Origin: Gallionella sp. | Lineage (GTDB): Bacteria; Pseudomonadota; Gammaproteobacteria; Burkholderiales; Gallionellaceae | Assembly (NCBI GenBank): GCA_028714075.1 | Contig: JAQTMZ010000008.1 | Location: forward strand, 1-64,000 | DNA: 64,000 nt | Direction: 5' to 3' | Shown: positions 45,856 to 55,557 of the stretch, one piece after another | Numbering within the stretch: position 1 is the first letter of the stretch | Layout of the letters: the number at the start of each line of letters is the position of its first letter | Notes under the pieces: generated by a model | Databases searched by the model: none | What the model was told of the DNA's origin: nothing | What the model saw: only the letters and a program-made list of their open reading frames with translations | Position numbers and translations under genes: made by a program

Positions 45856-48800
45856 CTACTCAACCCCGATCAATCGTTTTATGGTTGCGCGCAGCTGCTC
45901 ATTATCGGTGCGCGACTTCACCAGCGCCGCAGACACTTCTTTTGCTTCCTCCCGGCCAATTTCATACGCAGAGAATACCAGCACCGGAATCGGCGGCAAA
46001 GCTCCCTTCAACAGCGGCAGCAATTCCTTGCCCGAGCCATCCGGCAATTCCAGGTCAAGAATGACCAGATCATAGCGGCACTTGCCAAGCATTTGCCTGG
46101 CTTCGGCCAAATTCCTGGCTTGATCCATATCCACCACTTCGTTTGCAACTTCACTCACCACATGAAAAATATCCGGGTCGTCCTCAATATGCAGCACTTT
46201 GGGGCGCGCATGTCCCAACCTTCCCGCAACCCGGTTGAGGGCGAAAAATAATCGATCTTGATCGATTGGCTTATCGATCCACTCAACGACACCAAGCTGC
46301 TCACCATGCGACTCCCGCATGGCCTCAGCCGCCCTGGCGGAAACCACCAGAATCGGCAGGTTAGCGTTTGCCTCTTGCCCGCGCAATTCATGGATAAGCG
46401 AAATACCGCTCTGCCCCGGCAATGCAAGATCAAGAGTCATTGCCGCATAGTTCCCTTGAGCCAGCAGTTGCTTGGCCTGACTCGCATCGTAAGCGATATC
46501 CACGCCATAGCCGCCCTGCTCCAGCATCGTCCGCAAAATGGTAGCGGCATCGCGGCTATCTTCACAAACCAGCACCCTTTGCGCCGAGCCATCGTTGCGA
46601 TGGCTAATTTCAGGAAGTTTTCTTTCCACCCATTCTGGAAATTCGACATAAAACACCGTCTGCACATTGGGCTGCGACTCGAATCCGATGCTGCCGCCCA
46701 TCTGTTCGACAATCGCCTTGGTGATGGAAAGCCCCAGTCCGGTGCCGCCTTTTTTGCGCGTGTCGGAAGAATCGGCCTGGGCGAATTTCTGGAATATCCG
46801 CCCCTTGAACTCATCCGGAATGCCCGGGCCATTGTCCTTCACCATCACGCGAATACGCTGGTCAATATGTTCGGCCGCAACCAGCACCCGGCTTCCCGCA
46901 GGAGAGAATTTGGCGGCATTGGATAACAGATTGGCAAATACCTGCATCAGCCGGTTGGCATCCACGTTGACCATTACATCAGGCGGCTCGCCCTCCAGCT
47001 CATAACCGACCTTGTATTGCTCGGCATAGGCACGATTCCCATCCAGTGCCTGATGCAACAACGGCATAAGCTTGACCGGCTTGGCCGTGAACTCCATCTT
47101 GCCTGCCTCGATCTTTTCTATATCGAGAATATCGTTGACCAGCAGAATCAACCGTTCGCTGTTCTTGTGCGCAATATCTACCAGCGGTTTGACCGCCGCC
47201 GGTAATTCGCCCACCACTCCGCCGGCAATCAGCGCCAGCGCGCCGCGGATTGAAGTCAGCGGCGTGCGCAACTCATGGCTGACGGTGGAAATGAATTCGT
47301 TTTTCATGCGCTCGACTTTTATGCGCTCGGTAATATCTTCCTTGACGGCGACAAAATTGGTGGTTTTGCCCGCACTGTCACGAATCGCGGAGATATGAAT
47401 TTCTTCCCAGAACAATTCACCGCTCTTCTTGCGATTTTGCAGCTTGCCGCGCCATTGACTGCCGGCCAAAATAGTTTGCCACATGGATCGATACACTTCG
47501 ATTGGAGTCAACCCGGATTGCACAATGCGCGGGTTCCGCCCCATTACCTCTTCAGGCGTATAGCCGGTTACTTCGGAGAACTTGGCATTTACATATTCAA
47601 TATTGCCTTTGGCGTTGGTTATCACCACCGAAACCGGGCTTTGTTCAATGGCGCGGGAAAGTTTGCGCAACTCTTCCTCGGCGCGCTTGCGCTCGGTAAT
47701 ATCCGTGGCAATCCCGAGAAAAGCGTTAATCTCGCCATGCGCATCACGCAAAGCCGTAACCGTCAACGATACCGGAAAACGGCTGCCGTCCTTGCGGATA
47801 TAGGTCCATTCATGGGTTTCCCCGCCAAACAGCTGTCTGGCGCGTGCGACGAACACCTCAAAACCCGGCTCGACAGGCGTACCGGCAGCGGTCAACTCCT
47901 GCGCGCGGCGCACCACTTCATCTGGGTCGTGAAATACGGCGGGAGTCGCTTTGCCGACCAGCTCCTCGGCCAGATAACCGAAATGGCTCTCTGCGGAACG
48001 ATTGAAAGACTGAATAACTCCATTTGTATCGGTGGTGATAATCAAATGGTCGGCACCATCGACAATGGCCCGGTGAAGGTTGCTGATGCGGGCAATAGAC
48101 TCTGCCGCATTCTTGCGCCCGGTAATATCAATTGAAATGCCGAGCAGATGTGTGGGCTCACCGTTCTCATCGCGCAACGCAATTTTCCAGGTTTGGAAAT
48201 AGCGCATCTCCCCGCTGGCAGTCTTGATCGGTTCTTCCGGGATTTCCAGAACCTTATCCGACGCCAGGACATTGCGGTCAGCGGCAGTAAAAAAGTCCGC
48301 CTGCTCTTTGGGAAAGAAATCGTAGTCGTTCTTGCCGAGCAAATCGCTACGCGAATAGCCCAGCAGCCTCTCCCCTGCATTATTGAACAACTCGAAGCGC
48401 AGATCACTCGCGCGCTTGAGGAACACCATGGTGGGGATGTTCTCGATAATGGAATCGAGGAGATATTTGGTTTGCCGCAGCTCTTCTTCTGCAATTTTAC
48501 GCTCGGTGATATCTTGTATCGTTCCCCGCGAATGAATGGGTTTGCCCCCGGCGTCAAAATTCGACGTGCAGCGCTCCTGTACCCATTTTATGCGCCCATC
48601 GCTCATGCGCAAGCGGTGTGTGATCTCATACGGCAGATGATTCCCGAGCGATTCGATGTAGGCCCGATTTACCGCATCGCGGTCTTCCGGGTGTATGGCA
48701 TTAAGAAATCCTTCATAGGTAGGCTGGAACTGGCTTTTGTCCATCTCGAACAGTTTAAATATTTCATCGCTCCAAATCAGTTCCCCCGTCGATATATCCA

Positions 48801-49944
48801 GCTCCCAACTACCTACCTTGGCAATGCGTTGCCCTTCGTTCAGCCGCGCCTCGCTCAGGCGCAACTTATCTTCATTGAGGCGAATCTCTTCAGTCATCTG
48901 TCGCGCAAGTTCCTCGGCGCGTTCGCGCCGGGAAATCAGGAACGACACCAGGATAAACAACAGCACACTGATGCTGCCACCCAATGCCAGAATGACTGTA
49001 TTCAATGGTGATTGGAAGCCCGCCTCAAATTCGGGGCGACTGTGCAGGCGCACCGTCCACATATGTCCATACGCATGGATAGCGCGCAAGGTGGTCATTT
49101 TCGGCGGAGCAGTACGCGTTCCGGCGGCTGGCTCACCCGCCGATACGAACATGCGCGCCTCATCGGTTTCCCCGTCGCCGTCAAAAATGACAAAATCCAG
49201 CAGGAGAGTCCGGTTGCCCAAAATGCCCTCCATCAGGTCATCGACACGGCAAGGGCTGTAAACGAATCCCTGCAACGCCTTCCAGCGTTGCTCCGGTGCG
49301 GCCAGCGGCTGATGTTTGCGATAAACCGGCACGTACATGAGAAAACCGGCCTGTTCCTTGCCATGCGTCTCCTGTACCAGTTTCACCTTGCCGGAAATGG
49401 CGGTCTTGCCGCTCTCTGCCGCCATATGCATGGCCTTGGCGCGGGTTGCCTCCGACAGCATGTCATAGCCGAAGGCCGCCAGGTTGCGCCCGGAAAAGGG
49501 TTCCAGGTAAATGATGGAGGTATAGAGCGGCCGCTCGCCGGGCGGGCGAACCGTATAGTCCGGAAACCCCTCGGCGCGTATTGCTCCGATATGCGCCTGC
49601 AATTCGGCAGGCTGGATGATCCGGCTGAAACCGACGCCCTGGATTCCCGGATAGTTTTGCTTGAGGTTCAAGCGCTCGATATAGGTGCGCCATTCCGCAC
49701 GATTCACAGAATCACTGGCATCGAACAAACCGGCGCCACCGAGCAGAATCTGCTCATGCCGACGTAGTCGCGCTTCGATAGAGTAGATGACATCACGAAC
49801 ATGCAAATCGAATTGCTGCCCGGCACTTTTCATAACCTGTGCACGCAGGCCATACCAGGCTGCCAGTGTCAGCAAAAAACAGACCAGCAGAACTACCCAG
49901 GCAGGCCGGTTGCGGCGGTCGAACAAGTGTTGCCAATTATCCAA
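45856..49944 (-). CDS. CHASE-PAS hybrid sensor histidine kinase with two receivers
   Basis: The 1362-residue protein has a transmembrane helix (15-31), a periplasmic CHASE sensor (about 40-300), a second helix (315-337) and four PAS domains (about 375-485, 495-610, 620-752, 765-875). A HisKA domain follows with phospho-His890 in ISTVSHELRTPLTSI, then an HATPase with N-box NLLSNAAKF, DNGPGIP and GGTGLGLS. Receiver 1 has Asp1172 in MTLDLALPGQ and receiver 2 has Asp1297 in VILDLELPDG. It starts at TTG, with strong GGGAGG four bases upstream. It is probably the input of the island's phosphorelay. Confidence 0.93.
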   Translation of the reverse strand: MDNWQHLFDRRNRPAWVVLLVCFLLTLAAWYGLRAQVMKSAGQQFDLHVRDVIYSIEARLRRHEQILLGGAGLFDASDSVNRAEWRTYIERLNLKQNYPGIQGVGFSRIIQPAELQAHIGAIRAEGFPDYTVRPPGERPLYTSIIYLEPFSGRNLAAFGYDMLSEATRAKAMHMAAESGKTAISGKVKLVQETHGKEQAGFLMYVPVYRKHQPLAAPEQRWKALQGFVYSPCRVDDLMEGILGNRTLLLDFVIFDGDGETDEARMFVSAGEPAAGTRTAPPKMTTLRAIHAYGHMWTVRLHSRPEFEAGFQSPLNTVILALGGSISVLLFILVSFLISRRERAEELARQMTEEIRLNEDKLRLSEARLNEGQRIAKVGSWELDISTGELIWSDEIFKLFEMDKSQFQPTYEGFLNAIHPEDRDAVNRAYIESLGNHLPYEITHRLRMSDGRIKWVQERCTSNFDAGGKPIHSRGTIQDITERKIAEEELRQTKYLLDSIIENIPTMVFLKRASDLRFELFNNAGERLLGYSRSDLLGKNDYDFFPKEQADFFTAADRNVLASDKVLEIPEEPIKTASGEMRYFQTWKIALRDENGEPTHLLGISIDITGRKNAAESIARISNLHRAIVDGADHLIITTDTNGVIQSFNRSAESHFGYLAEELVGKATPAVFHDPDEVVRRAQELTAAGTPVEPGFEVFVARARQLFGGETHEWTYIRKDGSRFPVSLTVTALRDAHGEINAFLGIATDITERKRAEEELRKLSRAIEQSPVSVVITNAKGNIEYVNAKFSEVTGYTPEEVMGRNPRIVQSGLTPIEVYRSMWQTILAGSQWRGKLQNRKKSGELFWEEIHISAIRDSAGKTTNFVAVKEDITERIKVERMKNEFISTVSHELRTPLTSIRGALALIAGGVVGELPAAVKPLVDIAHKNSERLILLVNDILDIEKIEAGKMEFTAKPVKLMPLLHQALDGNRAYAEQYKVGYELEGEPPDVMVNVDANRLMQVFANLLSNAAKFSPAGSRVLVAAEHIDQRIRVMVKDNGPGIPDEFKGRIFQKFAQADSSDTRKKGGTGLGLSITKAIVEQMGGSIGFESQPNVQTVFYVEFPEWVERKLPEISHRNDGSAQRVLVCEDSRDAATILRTMLEQGGYGVDIAYDASQAKQLLAQGNYAAMTLDLALPGQSGISLIHELRGQEANANLPILVVSARAAEAMRESHGEQLGVVEWIDKPIDQDRLFFALNRVAGRLGHARPKVLHIEDDPDIFHVVSEVANEVVDMDQARNLAEARQMLGKCRYDLVILDLELPDGSGKELLPLLKGALPPIPVLVFSAYEIGREEAKEVSAALVKSRTDNEQLRATIKRLIGVE

Positions 49945-50018
49945 AGCGCCTCCCGATTACCTTTGTGCCCTATTTGAGCTCTTCCTTGAAACCTGCTCCT
50001 GCTAACGCACCATGCCGC

Positions 50019-51722
50019 TCAATCGTCTTCCAGCGAAGCGGTCGCGCGTATCACCTCTTCCAGCGAGGTCAGCCCGCGCAACGCCTTTTTGAAGCCGTCA
50101 TAACGCAAGTTGTGAAATCCCTGCTGCACCGCAATGCTCATGATTTCGTCATAGTTGCGTTCGCGCATGATCGCCTCGCGTATCTGCGGGGTGACTTTCA
50201 GGAATTCGTGGATGCCGACCCGCCCGGTGTAACCCGTCCCGCCGCAATGTTCGCAGCCTGCGCCTTTATAAAACACCGGCAGTTCGGCACCTTCGCGCCA
50301 ATAGAAATACTGGCGCAATTCCTCCGGCTCGTAGCTATGTTCTGCCTTGCAGAATTCGCACAGCCTTCTCACCAGCCGCTGCCCCATCACCCCGATGATG
50401 GACGGCGCCACGATGAAACGCTCCACGCCCATCTCCAGCAAGCGCGTGGTGGCCTGGATCGCATCGTTGGTGTGCAGCGTGGTCAGCACCAGATGGCCGG
50501 TCAACGCCGCCTGCGCGGCGATGCGTGCGGTTTCGGTATCGCGAATCTCGCCCACCAGGATGGCATCCGGATCCTGGCGCAACGCCGAGCGCAACACCTC
50601 TTTAAAACCCCGGCCAATCTTGTCATTGACCATCACCTGGTTCAGGGACGGCACATCGTATTCGACCGGGTCTTCGATGGTGATGATGTTGATGTCGCGC
50701 GTGTTGATGAAATTCAGCGCCGCATACAGTGTGGTGCTCTTGCCCGATCCGGTCGGGCCGGTCACGAACAGGATGCCCTGCGGATGTTTCAGGGTTGCCT
50801 TGAACGGGCGCAACACCTCCGGTGAAATATCCAGCTTGTCCAGATTCAGGATGGCGCTGGTGTATAGCGAGCCCAGAATGCGCATCACCACTTTTTCGCC
50901 ATACATGACGGGCAGGCAGGAAACCCGCAAATCCAGCGCTTTCATCGACAATTCAAAACTGATCCTGCCATCCTGCGGTTTGCGCCGCTCGGTGATATCC
51001 ATCCCGGATGAGATTTTGTAACGCGATGCAAGCGGCAATGCCATTTCTTTGGGCAAAAACAACCGGTCCACCAGTTCCCCGTCGATCCGGTAGCGCACGA
51101 CCACCTCGTTCTTTTTCGGCTCGATGTGGATATCCGAGGCGCGTTCCTTGAGCGCCAGCAGAATGATCGAATCGGCAAGCTCGACGAGCGGTTTGGAGTC
51201 GAGCAGTTTGGCCAGCGCCACATCGCTTAACTCCCCGGACTGAAATACGGTCAGGTCCAGACTTGTCGCCAGCACATCCACATTCTGGGTGGATTGATAA
51301 TTTACCCTGATCGCAGAATCAAGCTCGTCCCGGAAACAAAACACCGGGCTGACCTTGCCCATCAATAAATTCTCCAGTGCCGCAATCGCCTGCGAATCGT
51401 TGGGGTTGGACATTCCCACCGTTACCGCATTGCCGAGCCGATAGAGCGGAATGGCCTGATAGCGTTGTGCGATATCCTTGGTCAGCAGGGAAACCATGTC
51501 ATCCTGAAACAGGGTTTTGCTGAGGTTGACGTAAGTGCGGTTCATCTGGCTCGCCAACAAGTCGCCCGCCGTGTCGCGGTCCAGATAACCGTCCTGGATG
51601 ACGAACTGCGCAAACTCGACCGCATCGTTCTTGGCCGCTCTGGTCATTCCTGCCAGCGGCACGGGTGGAACACTTCCCTTTTCCTGAAAGCTTGCGATCA
51701 GCGCTTCGGTCAGTTCTATCAT
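50019..51722 (-). CDS. Orphan PilB/GspE-family secretion ATPase
   Basis: The 567-residue protein has an N-terminal MshEN/GspE-N-like domain (about 30-150), then a GSPII-E ATPase with Walker A GPTGSGKS (322-329), Asp box ITIEDPVEY, Walker B DPDAILVGEIRD and His box LVLTTLHTND. The zinc module has CEFC (455-458) and CEHC (490-493). Such ATPases extend type IV pili or drive type II secretion. No pilin, secretin or platform gene is nearby. Its ATG overlaps the stop of the zinc-ribbon gene by one base, and a kinase follows. Confidence 0.9.
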   Translation of the reverse strand: MIELTEALIASFQEKGSVPPVPLAGMTRAAKNDAVEFAQFVIQDGYLDRDTAGDLLASQMNRTYVNLSKTLFQDDMVSLLTKDIAQRYQAIPLYRLGNAVTVGMSNPNDSQAIAALENLLMGKVSPVFCFRDELDSAIRVNYQSTQNVDVLATSLDLTVFQSGELSDVALAKLLDSKPLVELADSIILLALKERASDIHIEPKKNEVVVRYRIDGELVDRLFLPKEMALPLASRYKISSGMDITERRKPQDGRISFELSMKALDLRVSCLPVMYGEKVVMRILGSLYTSAILNLDKLDISPEVLRPFKATLKHPQGILFVTGPTGSGKSTTLYAALNFINTRDINIITIEDPVEYDVPSLNQVMVNDKIGRGFKEVLRSALRQDPDAILVGEIRDTETARIAAQAALTGHLVLTTLHTNDAIQATTRLLEMGVERFIVAPSIIGVMGQRLVRRLCEFCKAEHSYEPEELRQYFYWREGAELPVFYKGAGCEHCGGTGYTGRVGIHEFLKVTPQIREAIMRERNYDEIMSIAVQQGFHNLRYDGFKKALRGLTSLEEVIRATASLEDD

Positions 51723-52036
51723 CAGAATCTCTTTCTGCGCTTGGCTAGCAGTTTGCGAATATCGTCCTGCGTAACATGCACTTTATGGGTTGACTCCAGA
51801 AACTGCTTCTCTTGTGCCGCCTGTTGCACAATCTGCTCAAGATTGAAACGATGATCGGCATCGGCAATGGCTTGACCATCCCCCGCCGCAACCTCGGCCA
51901 GACTTATTCCGCAACGGCCGCAGAATACATCGCCCGCCCCGGCAACGAAGCCGCAGCGGCAACGGGTAGGTTCCAATGCGATACCGCATGTACCGCAAAA
52001 AACATAGCCCGCCGGATTGATGTGATTGCAGCTCAC
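51722..52036 (-). CDS. Double zinc-ribbon protein
   Basis: The 104-residue protein starts at GTG, which overlaps the preceding receiver's stop (GTGA). Two zinc ribbons lie in the first 45 residues: MSCNHINPAGYVFCGTCG supplies C3, C14 and C17, and RCRCGFVAGAGDVFCGRCG completes the second set. A helical charged C-terminus (QAAQEKQFLESTHKVHVTQDD) follows. It probably acts as an adaptor, perhaps for the adjacent PilB-like ATPase. I do not recognise the family. Confidence 0.75.
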   Translation of the reverse strand: MSCNHINPAGYVFCGTCGIALEPTRCRCGFVAGAGDVFCGRCGISLAEVAAGDGQAIADADHRFNLEQIVQQAAQEKQFLESTHKVHVTQDDIRKLLAKRRKRF

Positions 52037-52449
52037 GATTGCGCAACCTTATTAACTGCCTTGATTTCCGCCATATATTCACCCCATGTTTCGCTGATCG
52101 CCTTGCTCAACTCCTCGGCGGTCGCATTTTTCAGGATATAGTTATATGCGCCGCTATCGATACAATCCTTCACGGTTTCAAGGGCATTCAACGAAGTCAG
52201 CATCACCACCAGGGTTCTGTTATTAATTGCCATGATTTTTTTCAGGACGCTGATCCCGTCCATCTTCGGCATATTGATATCGAGCAGCACCATGTCAGGC
52301 TGATGCTGCCTGTACAGGCTTAATGCCTGCTCTCCGTCTGTTGCTTCTGCGATCACCTCCGCGCCCAATGAAGTAACAATCAAGCCGATCAAGCTGCGGA
52401 TATGCGGCTCATCGTCCGCAATCAATACACGAGCTTTGCGTTTTTCCAT
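52033..52449 (-). CDS. Single-domain response regulator
   Basis: The ATG at 52449 (MEKRKARVLIADDEPHIRS), with GAGGGG upstream, gives 138 residues. It has phospho-Asp in MVLLDINMPKMDG, TLVVMLTSL and a short tail. It is the first gene of the overlapping receiver / zinc-ribbon / ATPase operon, so phosphorylation of this receiver may control the ATPase. That is inference from the layout. Confidence 0.9.
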   Translation of the reverse strand: MEKRKARVLIADDEPHIRSLIGLIVTSLGAEVIAEATDGEQALSLYRQHQPDMVLLDINMPKMDGISVLKKIMAINNRTLVVMLTSLNALETVKDCIDSGAYNYILKNATAEELSKAISETWGEYMAEIKAVNKVAQS

Positions 52450-52549
52450 GCACCCCTCTTGGCTGTCATTCAGCAATATTTGAATCTACAGCTTGAATAC
52501 TAGCAAAAAAACCTATGCGGCGCGCGCTTCTTGCCACGCAAGCACAAAT

Positions 52550-52578
52550 AAAAAAGCCCGGTTTTTCCGGGCTTTTTT
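52550..52578. terminator. Bidirectional terminator
   Basis: AAAAAAGCCCGG-TTTTT-CCGGGCTTTTTT is a near-perfect hairpin with A and T runs on both sides. It lies just beyond the stop of the glycine-zipper gene (leftward) and before the receiver operon promoter region. Confidence 0.9.
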
Positions 52579-52588
52579 GTGGGTAAAA

Positions 52589-53311
52589 TCACTGGTAGTT
52601 AGGTCTATCCCTGCGGCTCTCGCGCCGGTCTTGCCGGTCGTCATAACGCCGCTTTTGCGGCTCTTCATAGCGTTGGCTCTGTTGGTCGTCGATGACGCTC
52701 ACGCCGACACGGATCGTCGAACCGGGCTGGTATGGCAGCGTGGTCGTGATGTCCCGGTCATTGTAGCGATAGGTCACGTTGTAGCCCTTGATGACTTCGC
52801 GGCTGGATTCCACTTGGCGGCAACGCTCGACCTGCTCGGTGCGCGGCTGATCCGGGTTGGCGACACGGTCGCCGATCAACACACCCGCAACACCGCCCGC
52901 AGCAGTCGCGGCCTTATTGCCCGTGCCGCCGCCGACCTGTCCGCCCAGCACCGCACCGGCCACGCCACCCACGATACCGCCGGTTGCGGAACGGTTGCTG
53001 TCCGGATTGGCGACGCGGTCACCGATCACCGCACCGGCTACCGCGCCGGCGCCGGTCGCAACCGTGCTGCCTTTGCCGCCGCCGACCTGGCTACCCAGCA
53101 GGCCACCCGCGACGCCGCCGATTATCGCGCCGCTCATGGAACGTTCTTTGGGCGCGGCCTGCACGGTTTCAGTCGTGCATTCGCGGCGCGGTTCGCTGAC
53201 TCGTTCATAGATCGGTGTGCTGGAAATCACCCGCGCGGTATCGGTAAAATCCGCCGCAGATGCGTTGCCATACAAGGAAATCAGGCTCAATACCAACAGG
53301 CTTTTTTTCAT
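52589..53311 (-). CDS. Glycine-zipper surface-antigen-like protein with duplicated zipper
   Basis: The 240-residue protein has a signal peptide (MKKSLLVLSLISLYGNASA) and two consecutive glycine-zipper 2TM segments (GAIIGGVAGGLLGSQVGGG... and GGIVGGVAGAVLGGQVGGG...), each followed by IGDRVANPD. This is an internal duplication of about 45 residues. The C-terminus has a conserved VTYRYNDRDITTTLPYQPG segment and an Arg/Asp/Gln-rich tail. It is probably envelope-associated, like the 17-kDa antigen family. AAAGGAG precedes the ATG. Confidence 0.82.
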   Translation of the reverse strand: MKKSLLVLSLISLYGNASAADFTDTARVISSTPIYERVSEPRRECTTETVQAAPKERSMSGAIIGGVAGGLLGSQVGGGKGSTVATGAGAVAGAVIGDRVANPDSNRSATGGIVGGVAGAVLGGQVGGGTGNKAATAAGGVAGVLIGDRVANPDQPRTEQVERCRQVESSREVIKGYNVTYRYNDRDITTTLPYQPGSTIRVGVSVIDDQQSQRYEEPQKRRYDDRQDRRESRRDRPNYQ

Positions 53312-53427
53312 TTCTTTTGCTCCTTTTGTAAACCGCCGTTATTCACGGGACGGCATTATGACTTCGCGGTCGCCCAAATGTTCAAAAACAATTGTTTCAA
53401 AATGTTGTCCGGCTACCGCAAGACCCC

Positions 53428-54078
53428 TCACGCTGCCCGGCGGCGGTGGCGGATGAATTCCCGGATGGCGGGCAAAAACGAAAGCACAATGATGCCGAGA
53501 ATCATCGCAGTGAGGTTGTTCTTGATGACCGGGATGTTGCCGAAAAAATAACCTGCCACGGTGAGGCTGCCGATCCACGCCAGGCTGCCCAGCGCGCTGA
53601 ACAGCATGAACAGGCGGTAGCGCATCAGCCCGATACCCGCCACGAACGGCGCGAAGCAGCGAATGATCGGCAGAAAGCGCGCGAAGATGATGGTCTTGCC
53701 GCCATGCTTTTCATAGAAAGCATGGGTCTTGTCGAGGTGCTCGCGCTTGATGAGTCCGTTCGTGCGTTTCAGCAAGCGCAACCCGATCAGCCTGCCGATC
53801 CAGTAGTTGGTGTTGTCGCCGCCGAATGCCGCAAGCATCAGCAGCGGGGCGAGCAACTCCAGTTGCAGCGCTCCCATCCCGCACAGCGCGCCCGCCACGA
53901 ACAGCAGGGAATCGCCGGGCAGAAAAGGCATAATCACCAGCCCGGTTTCGCAATAAATAATCAAAAATAAAATGGCATAAATCCATATACCGTATTGCTG
54001 GGCAAGCGACAGCAGGTGCGCGTCAAGATGCAGGATGACGTCGATAAACAAACTGAGCAAATCCAAAAAACTCTCCAT
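53428..54078 (-). CDS. DedA-family membrane protein
   Basis: The 216-residue inner-membrane protein has the DedA/VTT core: a hydrophobic N-terminus, ETGLVIMPFLPGDSLLFVAG, then GGDNTNYWIGRLIG, the amphipathic FYEKHGGKTIIFARFLPIIRCFAPFVAGIG with its conserved Arg residues, and a final helix. DedA proteins are involved in undecaprenyl-phosphate or lipid recycling and membrane potential. No ribosome site is obvious before the ATG. Confidence 0.92.
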   Translation of the reverse strand: MESFLDLLSLFIDVILHLDAHLLSLAQQYGIWIYAILFLIIYCETGLVIMPFLPGDSLLFVAGALCGMGALQLELLAPLLMLAAFGGDNTNYWIGRLIGLRLLKRTNGLIKREHLDKTHAFYEKHGGKTIIFARFLPIIRCFAPFVAGIGLMRYRLFMLFSALGSLAWIGSLTVAGYFFGNIPVIKNNLTAMILGIIVLSFLPAIREFIRHRRRAA

Positions 54079-54132
54079 TCATGATTCGATAATTAATTTT
54101 GCGGCCAAGGCAGCATTTTACAGGAACTACCC

Positions 54133-55557
54133 CTACCTCTTCCCCCGCGCCTCCGCCATTTCCCGCAACTCGCGCAAATCGGTCTCCACTATGGAAAGCT
54201 GATAAAAACTTCCGCCCGCCTGTTTCGCCAATTCGAGCTGTTCTATCGCGGCAAACAGGTTGCCCTGCCATGCGTAGGCGTAGGCTTGCGCCTGATGCTG
54301 TTCGAGGCGTTTGCCTTGTATGGCATAACCGTGCGCCTGCAGGCTGTATAACGTGGTATCGCTGGGGTGGCGCACGAGCTGCTCGGTGAGCAGTTTGATG
54401 GCGTCTTCCGCCTGGTTGCTTTGCAGCAACAGGTCGGCGTAGTCGTAAATCAGCGCGCGATGCTGCGGGTAATTCTGTACGGCGGTACGGTAAAACGCCA
54501 GGGCGTCGGCGTCATTTTTTGCGGCGCGTTTCACTTGTCCGGCGAGGGTTTCTATCATCGGATTGCTCTTGGCCTGCTTGCGCAATATCGCCAATTCCTG
54601 CTCTGCGCGCTTGATTTCATTGTTGCGCAGCAATGCGCCCACCAGCCCGTAGCGTTGCGCGACCGGGTTGCCGTGCTTTTGCGCGCCCAGCGCGTCGCTG
54701 AAATAAGTGATGGCATCCGGCGCGTTCTTTTGCGCGGCGATGAGCTTGGTGCGCACCAGCTGGAAATCCAGGCTGTCCTCGATCAGGCGATAAGGCTGTT
54801 TATGCACGCGGTTCTCGATGTCGGCAACGCGCTCGCTGGTGATCGGGTGGGTGCGCAAATAACCCGGCATGTTTCCATCCAGCAGGCGGGTGGCTTTTTG
54901 CAGGCGCTCCAGAAATTCCGGCATCGCATGGATGTTGAAATTGGATTTTTGCAGAATTTCCAGGCCGATGCGGTCCGCTTCCTGCTCATGGGTGCGCGTG
55001 AAATCGAGCTGCTTCTGCATGGAATGCGCCTGAACGCCGGTCATGGCCGCCTGCGCTGCCTGCGGGTTGCTGCGTGCGGCGAGTATCGCGAAGGCGATGG
55101 CGGCCATCGAAGCCAGGCTGTCGCCTTTTTGCCCCGCCACCATGCGCGCCAGATGGTGCTGCGTGACGTGGGCAATTTCATGGCCGAGCACGGAGGCCAA
55201 TTCCGATTCGCTCTGCACGATCAGCAGCAGCCCGCTGTTCACGCCGATGAAACCACCCGGCATCGCAAAAGCGTTGACGCTGTAATCGTTGAGCGAAAAA
55301 AACTCAAACCCCAAGCCGGGTTCCGTGCTGTTTTCAACCAGCCGGGAGCCGAGCTGGTTGAGATAATCGTTGATCTCGGCATCGTCCAGGTACTGCTTGC
55401 TGGCGCGTATCTGCATCATGCTTTGCTGGCCGATCTGGCGCTCCTGCACCGGCGTAAGCACGGCCTGCGAGACATCGCCCAAATCCGGCAACCCATCGCC
55501 CACGGCGCAGGGCGAAAGGCACAGCAACAGCAACAGGGTCAGTTTCTTCATGGGCAT
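54133..55557 (-). CDS. bepA: BepA-like periplasmic M48 metalloprotease with TPR repeats
   Basis: The 474-residue protein is counted from the ATG at 55557; upstream codons lie before the signal peptide and are unlikely. A Sec signal (KKLTLLLLLCLSPCAVG) leads to the periplasm. The M48 domain has GHEIAHVTQHH (HEXXH zinc site) and the later EQEADRIGLEIL with the third ligand. The C-terminal half is TPR-like (QVKRAAKNDADALAFYRTAV). BepA assists LptD assembly and degrades misfolded outer-membrane proteins. Symbol assignment is by architecture. Confidence 0.88.
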   Translation of the reverse strand: MPMKKLTLLLLLCLSPCAVGDGLPDLGDVSQAVLTPVQERQIGQQSMMQIRASKQYLDDAEINDYLNQLGSRLVENSTEPGLGFEFFSLNDYSVNAFAMPGGFIGVNSGLLLIVQSESELASVLGHEIAHVTQHHLARMVAGQKGDSLASMAAIAFAILAARSNPQAAQAAMTGVQAHSMQKQLDFTRTHEQEADRIGLEILQKSNFNIHAMPEFLERLQKATRLLDGNMPGYLRTHPITSERVADIENRVHKQPYRLIEDSLDFQLVRTKLIAAQKNAPDAITYFSDALGAQKHGNPVAQRYGLVGALLRNNEIKRAEQELAILRKQAKSNPMIETLAGQVKRAAKNDADALAFYRTAVQNYPQHRALIYDYADLLLQSNQAEDAIKLLTEQLVRHPSDTTLYSLQAHGYAIQGKRLEQHQAQAYAYAWQGNLFAAIEQLELAKQAGGSFYQLSIVETDLRELREMAEARGKR

